From the NCBI RefSeq assembly GCF_900324485.2, contig NC_046640.1, positions 17,099,673-17,163,672 on the forward strand: a stretch of 64,000 nt of DNA, given 5' to 3'. Shown one piece after another: positions 47,646-60,900 of this stretch; within the stretch, counting starts at the first letter, position 1; each line of letters starts with the position of its first letter. Under the pieces are notes generated by a model. That model saw only the letters and a program-made list of their open reading frames with translations, was not told where the DNA came from and searched no databases. This DNA is from Mastacembelus armatus (Eukaryota > Chordata > Actinopteri > Synbranchiformes > Mastacembelidae). The position numbers and the translations under genes were made by a program.

Positions 47646-50600
47646 ATGTTTGAGGAGCAGGCGACCAAGGTCAAGATCACGTCTGTGGTGATTGTGGTGG
47701 GCATGTCATCGATGCTAGCTGCGGTGGTGACTGACCACTGGGCCGTGCTCAGCCCACGGGTGGAGAAACTCAACGCCACCTGCGAGGCAGCCCACTTTGG
47801 CCTCTGGAGGCTCTGCAAGAAGAGCATCTTCATCGTGGAGGAGGACCCCCAGGGCAAAGGCTGTGGCCCCATCAGCTTACCTGGAGGTATGGGGCCTCTT
47901 GATTTTACTGTTGGTGACTGACAACCTGCTGCTGGATGATTTGCTTTAGTGTTTTAGAATTGAGGTTCATGTCAAGGTGACAAACATTTTCTTTGCACCT
48001 AATATATTCTGACTCAGAGATAAAATGTGTGAGCTAAACATTTCTATTTGTTGTTTTTACACTGACAGCTTCTCAGGCTTGAAAAACTACAGATGTGTAG
48101 TGATGCTGAGAAGTTCTGTAAAGTAGATTTTCCATCTCAGTTTTGTTTTATGTAATGTGTAAACATATAGAAACAGGAGGAATGGCCATAAACCACAAAT
48201 CACTTTAGGGATGGTCACAGAGGACATAACGAATGACAAGTCAGTGTCAGCCTTTTCTTCTACTCATGCTCTCTCCAGCTCCATCTGTGTGTCTACCCTC
48301 TCACACACAAAGACAAATGCCAGCACATATGTTGGCACGTGCGTACGTGTGTGCGCAAACACACACACAGACAAACAAAGACGTACACGTGTGTTTGGAC
48401 TGTATGTGTAACAGTTTTATGGCCAGTTTCTCACTGAGCTATCATTATCTTCCACAGAGGAAGTCTCTGAACAGACTGTTAATTAAGAACACTCAAACAG
48501 CTGAAGTCAAGTGCATAATGGAAGAGTGTTGCTGCTACACTTTGCTTACAGTAACATAACAGTCTGTTTGGTTTGAGCTGATGGAAAATGAGACATAAGC
48601 AGAATTCCAATTTCTCTCATTTTTCTGGTACCCCTTTTTTAGATGATGTCTCAGATCACAACAGCCGGTATTACATCATGTGTCAGCTTATTGTTTGATT
48701 TTCTCTGTGCTAAAAAAGTCAAATCATAAGATGCTATTTAACTTCTGCATCTCCTGCTCAGTCTGACGCACAGTGTCAAAGCAGATCGGAGGTTGGCTTT
48801 GATCAAACCAGAAACAAGGCTGCCTAGGGAGAATTTTTAAACATTATGTACAGTAAATGGTTGGAAAAAAGAGTAAGTCAAACACATTTCTGTCTTGTTT
48901 TGAAAAGTCTATTTCTCCAAAATAGTCTTGTAACTCTTCAAGCTCTCTTTGAACAGAGGGAGCCTTGGGGTAAACAGGCTCTCGCTGGCCTCTGGCTGTG
49001 TGTGCGTGCTTTGCAGCCTAACAGAGAGATTTTACTCTGACTATCACTGACTTAGCCTCTGACTCAAACACTTCAGGATCAGTACAGGTCTTAATGAAGT
49101 GTGGCTTCGCACTGCAGCTCTTCAGTTAGAGACCCCCTGAGAGACTCAGGAGGAACAAAGGGGATTGGGAAGGAAGCATAAGTCTGCATGGGCGTATACA
49201 GGTAGGGATGCCTCTGTTGATGGTTACACAGGGAACCCTTTTACAGTGTCCAGAGAGGGAGGGGGTGCTTTCTGTGAGGTGAGCTGATACTGTCCCTAAA
49301 CATCATGTATCACATTTTGAAAAATCAGAAAAATGAGGCCAATAGACAGCAAGACAGACAGACAAAAGGTGTGACAGCCACCTTACACATAAATATGACA
49401 AGGGCCTATCGAGGACCTCCAGAGGACCTCTTGTTTAAAATTGAGAGGTTTCTGGAAGTTTCATTCTTTTAAGACAAGTTGTTGGAGTAGTTGAATTTTC
49501 TTCCTCACTGACAAGTCAATAGCCTGTGGAATGACATAAGGGTATACTGTAGCTGACAGACTCACTCCAATATGATGAATAAGCCAGTTACAACCACTGC
49601 AATATGACACCAGGTGTAAAGCAGTGTGAGAATATTTGTGCCAAATCCCAAATGGTTCACTGATACTCAGCTCAACCTGAAATGGAGAATGACTGGAGAG
49701 AAGCCGTCTGACAGCTGAAATATGTCGACAGCTCGGCTTCCTATGCAGCGAGGGGATTTCAGCTCCGTGTACAAGGCAAGAAATGCCCACTGCTATGCTG
49801 TCGCAACCACAGTGATGTGTTCACATTTGACATCTGAAACAAAACAAGCCATGGGCTGATATTACCTGCAAAGATCAAAGGGCATGATATGCAGTTTCTT
49901 CCTCTCATCTCAGTTCTAATAGTTTTTGTGACCCTGGTGTCATCAGCGATATATCTGAATGTGTGTTGGTTTGTCCCTTGTCACAGAGTTGGTAGAAGCA
50001 TCTTTGTTGTATCTTTGTGCAGATGACATTTGGTCAGATTCTTTTCTGCTTTCCAAAGGTGAATTTCAGTGACTTGTGGGAAAAAGGTTAAATTCAGTTT
50101 GGTGATTGCCCTCCAGTTGGCAAGGAAGGTGTCTAAAGACCTTTTCTCTTCACTACAGGTGCATTCTTTACTGTCATCCCACAGGTAAAGCTGTCAGGTC
50201 AGTGTAGTTTGACAACACCGGGAGTGAAAGAAAAACACAGCCACTCTCTGACCTCGGATGGTTGGCTTCTTTCTTTCCTAGAGTGCTAACAGAAATAGCA
50301 GAATAGCTGAGTATTGAAGGCTTTGGCTAGATTGCACATTTTGAGTGCAATTTCACCTGCATAATAGTGTTTCACACCTTATAAATTGACATGTTTTTTG
50401 TAAGGGAGCCAGAGTTTGCACTTAACAAGCCAGCCAACCACAGGTAATAACATTAACACCTCTTGGCAAAGTCTACATCATGAAGTAATTTTGCATACTT
50501 CCAATATTCAACCTGTAATGCTGTTGGATTGTTTTCAACAAATATTTGATAATTTTGTCTCAGTGGATGTAAAATATACTCATCATCTATCTGAACTAGC

Positions 50601-53600
50601 TCAGTGGGGGAGGGATAAGCTCTAACAGAGTTGGAGTTTGTGATGGGTCTTCATATGGGCACTGAGTTTAGAGCTTAATCCAGTGGCTGACTGCTAACAT
50701 TACTACAGCACCGTTATGTTTCTGCTTCTCAATTAAATGTGCATTGTAGGTTGAATGTTGAGCACTCAAGAGTACACTATAAGAGATTACATCTTTGATG
50801 AACAGTACACCCAAGCAAACTATGATGATTGGACTTAATAACACATATTTGCATTTTCCCAAACAGAGGGGGAGTGAGTCGTCACGAGGCACGTACACAA
50901 ACACTTTTTCATGTAGTCACAATTACACTGATTTTGTGAAGGGGTTGCATAACAACAGCAGGAAAGTGGTGAACCTAAATGACTTCTGAAATTAGCTTCC
51001 CACAAATGACGCATGACAGCTTGAGTGCTGTAAAAATCAAACAAACCCTTTATGGATCACATCGTGCAGCTCTGCTGGGAAATAAACAGCAGAACTGGTG
51101 CTTTTGTGTGCATGTGTGTGTTCCTACACACGTGTGCACAAATAAGCATGGGGAAAAGCAGTTTATTATTAGAGATATTTCTGAATTTCCAAGTGGTCAA
51201 CCAACACGTTCTCCAGCTCTACAGTGGAAATAGATTACACCCAGAGCACCTACACCTTCAAATGAGACAACTTCATCCTCTGCTTCTTTCCCTGACACAG
51301 TGTTTAGCTGCTGCCCCCAATTCGTATCCTCAAATGCACTGATGTCACCTTGAACCACCATTATCACTTGCTAGACCTCAGTCATTTTCCTCTTTACTCT
51401 GCCAGGTTCCTGCTTTGAGTGCAGAGCCAAAAGTGTGGAGGTGTGACACTAACCCGGCATCACAGAACAAGTTTAAGGATCAGAATTTTAATTAATCCTT
51501 TCCACATTATGTAATGCACAAAGTGGAAAACATTCAGAGATTATTGGTGCCATCATTTACAGAATGTAAACCAGTTTGTGGTGACTGTGATGATAACAGT
51601 TAGCTTTAGTATTTTGAATTTTATGTTAAACACATGTATTTCTTATATACATATAAATGCAGGTAGCAGATCACAAGGGTTTGTGAGGACTCTCCTGTGT
51701 GTCCCATTTATCAGAGCACCTCATGGAATAGCCATTCAAAAACCACCAGCACCCATCCTTCTAACATTGACCCAGAATTAGTCGGTCATGGTGTGTGGCT
51801 AGAAAAAGAACAGCCCCCCTCCCATCACCTTCCATCTGTACCAGTCCTGCAAAAGAAACAGAGTATACACAGTATAAATTGTCTGTACAGTTGTCATTAT
51901 AATACCATGATCTGTCAGATAAATGTCTGTTTGATGCTAGTTCATGTATCCTCAGTACAAATGGAAAGGAAGAAGAAGGAGAAACAGAAGCACAGAAACC
52001 AACTGCAAAAGGAAAAAAGGAAAACCACAAGAATACAGAAAGAAGAAAAGAAGATGTCATGTATGGCAGGGGGAATGGGGAGGATGGAGAGGAATATAAG
52101 TGTAAGGACAGGAAGAGTTGCATATGAAAGAGAGGACATGGCTGAGTTTTATGAAAAGAGGCAAAACTAAAATGACAGGCGATACCTTGTTCTAATCTCT
52201 CGCTCCCTGGAACTAAAGCTCCCCATTAGCCAGACTGCAAGGTCAATGATACGCACCCAGGTGTTCTCCTACACACTGAACATTTATCATTACATTAGAT
52301 TTGTTCTTTAAAGAGTGTTCTTATGGTATTCACAAAGTAGCTGCACTTGGTAACAGCAAATCAGTTTTTTAGCAGTACTAAAGTCCATCAGTATAATGTG
52401 TCATAAAGACAGAACTTGCCAGGGAAAGTTAGTTTAGCACACCATGGCAGTGATAAAACATTTGGATGAATCACGGCTGTGCACCTGCACTCAGTAAATA
52501 CTGAGGAAAGAAGATTTGTTCGCCTGATGATCCATTTTTTACTATTCCTGTAATTTGGTTTGATTTGGATACATTTGGAATAATGTAGACACACTAACCA
52601 TTTAATTTTACCATAGCATCAAATGTGAAATGCTTGGACTACATTTAAGAAACACCATAGAGCAAAATTAATTTCACCTATTTGCTAAACATTAGAAAGA
52701 TAGAATTGTAAATCTACCTATGTTGTCTAAGTTGCAAAAGTGTCATGGCAGAATCAGGCATCATAACAGCACCTGGAAGGCAAGGTTTGGCAAACAGTCA
52801 GTAATTATTACCAATAAAAATGACCTAGAAAAAGGTCCTGATCTCCACGTTATCCTTCATAATTCAGAAGGATTCAGCCAATAAAGCATAGCTCAGTCTT
52901 TTAAAGATTCGTTAGTATATATCAAAGATCGTTCTGTGTTTTTATGGTGAGCAGATAGTGGCTTTCTTAGAGACTGGAGTAAATTGTAGCGCTGCACCCA
53001 AACACAAATTAGCTTAAATTAGCTTAGCCCCAGAGGTAAAGACAACTAATGAGAGAAAACTAATGAAAATAATATATTTGCAGACCTAAGCTGCCCTGTG
53101 ACCCCACCTTCCTTTCCAGCTCAGCGTACCAGCAGCCTGTCCATCCCCTCAGAACACACACATGCATATTCACGCCCGCATACTATTACAGACACACACA
53201 CATGCACACGTGTATGCATACACACACTCCTCCTGATATGCCTTTACATGGGTAAATAGACTAGCCAAGACCTGCAGCAGCCTGTTGCTAGGTTACCTCT
53301 TTAGTGATTCTCTCTCATCCTCAGTAACAAACACCTCCTCTGTTTCCTGGTACACACACACATACACACACACAGCATGTGCAAACACACGCACACGAAA
53401 ACAGGCAATACACAAACATTGTCCATCTCTGTGTGGACAGAGAGCACCTGTCTGCTTTATGGCTTTAATATCAGCAGGCTAGGATGGTTAGTGGACAAAA
53501 AAGTGGACACTTACTTGGCCTTTATGTCTTCCCCTCCTCTCCCTCTCATCCCAGCTGCCCTTAGAGAAAGCAAATAGATAGATGGATGAATGGAAAATGA

Positions 53601-55850
53601 TACCACCCGGAAATCATTTTTCTTTATGCAGCTATACTGAAGATTGTGGTCAAAGGTCCAGAGTGAGAAATAGGGGACAGGGGACAGTGAAAGATTTGAG
53701 TTTAAGATATTTTATTTTATGATGACTGCAAGTAAAAGACAGACTTACTCCTGAGAAAAACTTTTAAAAAATTACTTTTTCAAAGTATTATGAATAATTT
53801 TCTTAGCTAAAAATTGAGCAAGAAGATATGTAAAACACTGAGAGAGAATTTCAGTATAAAATATCTTTTTTCAAAGGTTTGAATCTCATTCATTTACTGT
53901 GTGCATGTTTGTTAGCTTTCTAGATTTAATATTTGCATTGATGGTTATTGCAGCCACATGTGGCTACAAATCCAACCCCCCTGTTGTTTCTTTCTTTCTG
54001 TCGCTCTATTGTCGCCTGTTTCTAATCCGCCACTCTCACCCTGTCTTACTTTGCAGCAAAAAACTGTTCCTACTTCAAACACTTTACATCCGGGGAAGAA
54101 GCTGAAGTTTTTGAAGTCAAGACCCAGAAAGGTGGGTATCTCATCACTGCCATCCACATTGCATGTTAGAACAGATCCTGGTTTTGTTTGAATAGGAGAA
54201 ATCTTTTCTAGTAAAGTAAAAAGAAAGGACACATATAGTAAACCATGTAGACAGACAGGAATACAAGGAAGCATAAAGGAACACACACCCGGGTACTACT
54301 TGTGTTAGACCACAAAAAATCAATGCAGCTACATACTGAGAATTCTAAATGTACTAATAAATGTAATTTTAATGTGATGTAAATTCTATCATTATAGATG
54401 TATTAGATAAAATAAAATGCAGAAAATAGATAATCTAATTTGGACAGTGTTCCAGCAAAATTACGCACGGATCAAATACATAAAAACACAAATAGACTTT
54501 CACACACATGCATAGCAACAAACCAGAGTGAACCTGACCTACACTGGAGAGACTGAGTGTAAGGTTATTTTACACTTGGTGTTATTCCTCAGTCGGGGTG
54601 CTGAAATGGAATAGGAAGCTTTGTGGATCATTTCTGTCACAGTTGGGTGTGTTGCACAGAAGAAAAGACTAAATTATCTTTGAGAAACAGAGAGGAGGGG
54701 AGGCGGACAGGAAGAGAGGGAGATGTTCTAATCACCTTGTTATCAGCCTGAAGCATCTTATCTGTCATGCAAATGGAATTATTGCCAGTTTGGATAAATG
54801 ACTGTTGTTTTTAAAGTGAGGCTAATTTAAAGGCTAATTATCTATGTCGTAACTTGTCTGAGTGCAATACTGAAACAATTATGTAAGCGATACTGCAGCC
54901 CCTTCTGTTTCTACCCACTCTTTCAATTTTTAATACTACCACATTGCAGTCTCTGCTTCTTCCATCTATTGTCTTCTCTTTCTCTCTCTCATGCCTGCTC
55001 ACTGTTTTTTCTCTCTCTGCCCCATCTTGCTGTTTCTCTTCCATCTTTCCTCTTTTCTCTTTTTCTCCTCAGAATACAATATCTCAGCCGCCGCCATCGC
55101 CATCTTCAGTCTGTTCTTCATGATCCTGGGCACCCTCTGTGTCATCTTCTCTTTTGGGAAGGGGCGGGACTACCTGCTCCGGCCTGCTGGGATGTTCTTT
55201 GCCTTTGCAGGTCAGATATGGCAGATAATGTGAATCACATGTAAAGCTTTGCCTGGTACTTTATTGGTCTTTGTGCTACAGTTCACTTTAAAATGAGGTT
55301 TGTCACTTTTTTGCAAACATTTTATATTATTTATGGAGTGAATTGTACTGAGCTGACAAAGCTAATTTATCAGTGACAATTATTTTAGAGGTGGCAGGTG
55401 CTTAAAGTGTTGACATAGCTCTGAGGAAACATTTCAGAATATTCACATTCAGACAAGTTTATTGTTTCAGAAAATAAAACTGACAGCCTTTCAGTGTAAA
55501 TGGGAAAATTCAACAGCCTTTCATTAAACAATTTTGACAACACATTTACCATGAATGCAAGTGGGCATCTGTTTTTTCCAGCCCATTACAGCTTATTCTT
55601 TCTGTTTTGGCACACAGGCCTTTGCATCATAATTTCTGTTGAGGTAATGCGTCAGTCTGTTAAACGCATGATTGACAGTGATGAGACCATCTGGATTGAA
55701 TACTACTACTCCTGGTCCTTCACCTGTGCCTGTGCCTCCTTCACCCTGCTTATCCTCAGTGGAGTTGCCCTGCTTCTCATCTCCATGCCTCACATGCCAC
55801 GTAACCCATGGGAGACCTGCATGGACGCTGAGCCTGACACCTTAGACTAG
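47646..55850 (+). CDS. cacng1: Voltage-dependent calcium channel gamma-1 subunit, four exons
   Basis: Coding exons are 47646-47886, 54057-54131, 55073-55210 and 55618-55850 (241/75/138/233 nt), giving 228 residues (human 222). The protein starts MFEEQATKVKITSVVIVVGM. TM1 is near residues 11-29, then VVTDHWAVLSP, a sequon at N43 (NAT), the GLW..C claudin-family motif at 52-57 and a second sequon at N83 (NCS). The later segments are ISAAAIAIFSLFFMILGTLC (TM2), PAGMFFAFAGLCIIISVEVM (TM3) and the FTLLILSGVALLLISM region (TM4). SVKRMIDSDETIWIEYYYSW is almost as in mammals. It ends MDAEPDTLD with no PDZ ligand, as expected for gamma-1. The protein is the skeletal-muscle gamma subunit of the CaV1.1 channel. 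All introns are in phase 1; intron 1 is 6.2 kb. An in-frame ATG at 47568 would add 26 His/Thr-rich residues from a CA-rich tract and is not preferred. Gene order cacng4-cacng1 matches mammals. Confidence 0.96.
47887..54056 (+). other. cacng1: Intron 1 of cacng1
   Basis: The intron starts GTATGG and ends TTTGCAG. It contains CA-rich patches near 48300-48380 and 53150-53400, and a purine-rich patch near 51960-52050. No exon of another gene was supported. Confidence 0.85.
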
Positions 55851-55890
55851 TCACAGGTGATGCAACCGACATGTCTGAAGGCCTGATTAA

Positions 55891-55896
55891 AATAAA
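55891..55896 (+). promoter_or_regulatory. cacng1: Possible proximal polyadenylation signal of cacng1
   Basis: AATAAA lies 41 nt after the stop codon, close for a 3' UTR. Further signals may be used downstream. Confidence 0.35.
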
Positions 55897-55899
55897 TAA

Positions 55900-57944
55900 T
55901 ATATGTGGTTTTAATTCTTTTAGTTCTTTAACTGTCCATCCCATCCCATGTATTCATCATAACTGCAAACTGTTTTCCAAAGCATTAAAACATTTTTAGC
56001 CAGATTTCCTGCGTTCCAGATGTCCATTGGTTTCAGTCTGTAAAATATAAACATCGGCTTAGACAAATTTGCATGTGATAGATGACATTTATGTTGTCTT
56101 TAAAGCAAGCATTGTTTTGATAACTCTTTCTTGTCATGTATTTAAGAGTTGACTAATAATGAAGCCATATCTGAAACTCACATAGCAAATAGCCATTTTT
56201 AAAAGTAAAAACTACCAAACTCAGAATGTTTTTTTACAAGGCCCATGTACTCTTTTTTGTGTTTATCAGCAGCAAAGTCTTTAGTGTACGATGTTGGAGC
56301 TTTCTACAAGCACCTAAACACATCACACATCTGATTGTTACTGCATTAACATGTGAAAAAAAGACCTTTAATGAAAAAAGCAAGCCAAGTAATTATCCAC
56401 TGTGACACATCCCATGTTTGAAACTGGGTCATATTCTTTGTCAAATTTCTTTTTATTTTGTATTATACTTAACTGCAACCACTGGATGCCTGGATCTAAA
56501 GAATGGATTTGGTTTACAGATGTATGGAATACTTTGGCAAATGCTAAAAATCTTTGTAGTAAACAATGAGAAACATGGAAACACCCCTGAATAGCCCATT
56601 AAAACTTAACTAGACCAGAAATGGATCAGAGTATTTGACTGAAAATATGTTTTTAACAGGTTTATCACAGTACAAAGAATAGCTTCCTGCTGTTAATCCT
56701 AATATAACTGACACTCTAATGAAAGTAAATGTATTGTCAGATGCAGTTTTATGCTGCATTTGGCAATAAACAGTTTGACAGCGAGTAGACCTGATCAACC
56801 TTAAGATAAATCATTTTAGACAGGAATACAAAAGACCAGGCAAAACTAAACCACATATAAACAGTGAGTCATTGCACTGTAGCTCATTGTGAAGTAGTGA
56901 AGTGTTGTAATGAGCTACTGTCACTGCAGTCTTTTTTCCCCCGGACTTACAATCAATCTGTGCCATTAATTGTCTCGAGAGCGACCACTTGTCTGACACT
57001 CTCTTGTTGATATTGGTCATTGATTTTAAGTCAATGTTCAAGACCCCTGGAGATTTAAGTCCTGGAGTTCTGATCCATAACCTATTGTCCTCCCTATTGT
57101 TATTTATGTCTTAGCAAATGTACTCTGTTTTTAGTGATCGTTAAAAAAAAGGATCAAAACACCACAAACATTCAGACAGTGATTAGAAAATACATTCATT
57201 CACAAACCCCCCTAACCGACAGCAGCTGTTGGTCATTGCTTACAATAAAGGTCTTCCTGGTCTGTCTAGCTAAAGATTAGAGATCTAAAGATCTAGCTAA
57301 AGAAAGAGAAAAAGAGAAAAGAACAATGCTATTTTCTACTACATGGAACTTGCTGACATTTTTGTCTGGGACCTGTTAGTTTAGCTTCAGTCTTTTAGCA
57401 ATATCCTGAATTATATGTATCCTGCAATAATCTGTTGTCCTCCGTGTTTAAGCCAACTTAATTAATCGATGGTCACCAAGCTAGAAATGGGAAGCCTACT
57501 TTTGTCTTCCTTGGTCTGAAAGCAAAACACTGGGCCATTGTTTAAAAAATAAAACAGTTTTTTTTCCAATTCATAAAGCTGTAGTTGGTCTCATTATATG
57601 CTGCATGTGTGCTGTGGAAAAATGAAAAGCTTGACCGGTAAAGTAACACAATGCAGTTTTGCTGCATTAAATTGTTAATATTTGAGGGGGGGGGTTGCTA
57701 GCCTAAAGCTAAAACATCTCTTGTTTTCTTATTTAAATCCATTTACTAGTGACTACAGAGCACATTGAGAGCTGCTGCACCAATGTCAGAGTCATTGTGT
57801 GTCTAGCACACTTGACTAATAAAGCTGATTCTGATATTTATATCTATGAAATAAATGAGTTGGTACTTCAGCATGAAGGTTTTTCTGTTCTGTAAACAGC
57901 TATATTGTTGGTGTCAGATGAAAAGCTCATTTATATTAATATAT

Positions 57945-57978
<34 letters not shown>

Positions 57979-60900
57979 CTTTAGTTTAAGAGGCTACACT
58001 TTTATTGATTATTCTATTTTCAGGTTCAAATCATGAATGACCTTTTCAATTTTAACACATTCAAGAAAAACTAACAGCAGTAAATTTTATTTTCTCTGAA
58101 GATCTTACACGAGGGTCACTTAGCAAACTGTTATGTGTTATCATGTTATTTTTCAGGAGCTCATTCTAGCCCTGAAGTCATTCAGCTGGTGCAGTGAAAT
58201 TAAAGCTCCTTAAATCACACAATTTCACAGGGGAACTTAAGACTTATTATATGCTCTCAGGGTCTTCTCAGAGGACCATTTCCAATTTCCTTACTGCGGT
58301 CACAAAAGGTACTTGATCATTGTACTGAGCTGCATTTTAGAAAAAATGAATAAAATTCATCATTTTCCTTATTATTATTCATTTACAAAGATCATATGAA
58401 TCTTGCCATCATATTCAGCTGGACAGGAACAAGCGGTTGTGAAGCCGAAAAGTAAAAATACGCAACAAACCTATGGGGATTTCTGTTTTATTTTAGATTT
58501 GTAAATGCTCTAATTAGGTCTATGTCCATAAATGTCTCTTTATCCCCAAAATGTATCCCTAGAAAGGTCAAAAAACGCTGTTTGATGTTGGTATGACTAG
58601 GCCACAGTAGAAAGCAATATTCTACTTACTTATAACGTGTGTTTTTTGTCACAGGTGTTTCCACATAGGCTCATCAGTTTTCTGCACATATGTAACAATA
58701 CACATTGGTAATTGGTAACTGTTTGCATTACTGTGGAAATTCTTTTATTACATAAAATAAAGCAGGATTTCGGTCTTTGCTCCGTATTGTCTTTTTAAAT
58801 GTTTACCTGTTGATAAGAGTCGGTGCACATTTATTCAGTAAATGAAGAGTGACATTTCAAGTCTTTTCTTCACCAAACATTCAACAGTCGTCGTGTCATT
58901 GCTCACACACCCACAGTCACTTCAGTCCAGGAATTGCTCAACCAGACAATGTGGCTGAATTGAGAGACAAACCTATTGGAAATGCTCCAAAGACCTCACA
59001 CACTGAAGGTCAGAGCTTTTCATGAGTGGATGTAATAGATTCACAAAGCTCCTTAAACCATTTACCTTGGAGCACTGAGCACAGCATGGGCACAGCATAT
59101 ACTAAGATAAAGACCTATTTATTCTCTGCCACCTACATAAGTTTTGATCCTTGGAATTCCCTCAGTGTTGTTTTGTATTGTTTGCTCAGACACAATACCT
59201 ATTTCCATAAATGCAAGAAATAATGAGTTTATTAATATTCCAATTAAAATAACACACACAAATGTTGGGCTTATAGGTCACCCATGCAGCTGTTGGATTT
59301 GCAACTGTTTTGCTTGTAAAAGGATAGAGGAAAGGTTGGTTATATTGATTTCATAGGTTTTGTGGAGAAAACATAACCACACAGATAGATTGTAATATTT
59401 TATTATTAGCTAAGACTATTGTGTGTTTCTAAACCTTACATTACCACCTGTAAATTTCTTGGAATGCAATGTACATGTTGTTACTCTGCCTTGGTCTCTT
59501 ATTTACCCCCGACTTGTCTATAACACTAATTATAAATGTGCAGGACAAGAAGAAAAGAAGATGTCACTGTGAATGAAAATCTCATTAGAAATACATCTGG
59601 ACAAGTAACCCCAATGAGGTGGAGTCTGAGAAAAGCCGTTGCTTTGGCTCACCTTTGTGTCACTTTGTTGATGAGGGAAGCTGACGTTTTCAGGAGTCAT
59701 CTGGTCCTTTGAGTCACTGCTATGAATGTAAAGCTGTCAGTCCCTTTCCTGACCTCTGACTGAGTGCTGTCAAAGCTGTTACTATTCTATGCACACAGCA
59801 GTACAGTACAAGCATTTTCCATTCAGCTCTGTCCCTTGGAGAAGGCGTGAGCTGGCAAAAAGGTTTAAAATCACAGGGATATATTTCTTTCAGTGGATCG
59901 ACACAAAACGGAACATCAAACTAAAACTGAATTGATGGGTATGGTGTGGGGCCACAGTGAACACAGCAACAGAGATGCAGGGAAATACATAAATCTGAAA
60001 ATAAAAAGTACAGATGGACACAAGCTGGCTATGGAAAGTGACTGGCAGAAGGGAAATAAGGAACTTGCAGAACCTAAAGTTAGGCTGAAAAACACTTTTA
60101 GACAAAGTGCAACGATTTAATAAATTGCAACACAAGCTAAAATTTCCATTATCCACACTCATGGTACCTGAGAGTAGCTAAGCAGATGTTAGTTGATATG
60201 CTTTATTTCTACCAACTGCACCAGTGCCCAAGTGCCTGTAAAGACCACAAGTATTTCTCAATGGGACACATCTGATTACTGACAACATCCTGGACCAGGC
60301 ATATATACAGTACAGTATACACACTCAAGCTACAGTGTCACACTTACATTTCATTAACAGTAAAAAGGAGGATGCAATTAATAAAACATTATTAAAATGA
60401 GCACATAATAGAAACATAAAATGATATTTGAATAATAATAGTATATACAAATAATTTCAGTTAGATATGATTAAATTTGCAATTGTTAAGAAAAGAACAC
60501 ATTCTTAAATGATTGATTCAAGGATATTTAGCATTTATGTTGACATGGAGTAGGTGTTGCAGATGTGGGACTACTAATTGTCTACAAATTACTGTAGCAG
60601 CATGAGCATAAATATACACTTACATTAAGTGCTCAAGGCCACCACTGTGGGTACTGAACAAGACCCTGATTTAACCCTTGTGTACCTTCTTTTATATGTT
60701 CACTGTCTCTTCTCCCTCATTGTAAGAAATCAATGTGTTTTTCTGACCATGACCTGAAGCCCTAACCCTGACCTCTGAACCCTAACTGATATTAATGACA
60801 GAATTCAAACATTGTCCTGTTCTTACATCTTTTCTGGTAAAAAAAAAAGAAAAAGAAAGGATTTAGTCCAGAGAGAAAGAGAGAGAGCTGTGTTTGCCAA

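Noticed and set aside
51697-52170. 157-codon plus-strand open frame in cacng1 intron 1
   Set aside because: Its length comes from a purine-rich (AAG/GAA) tract that yields Lys/Glu-rich translation. There are no domain features or splice context.
60755-60800. CCCTAACCCTGAC..CCCTAACT string resembling a telomeric repeat
   Set aside because: Only two or three imperfect units are present. Such CCTAACC strings are common in fish dispersed repeats and do not form an interstitial telomere array.
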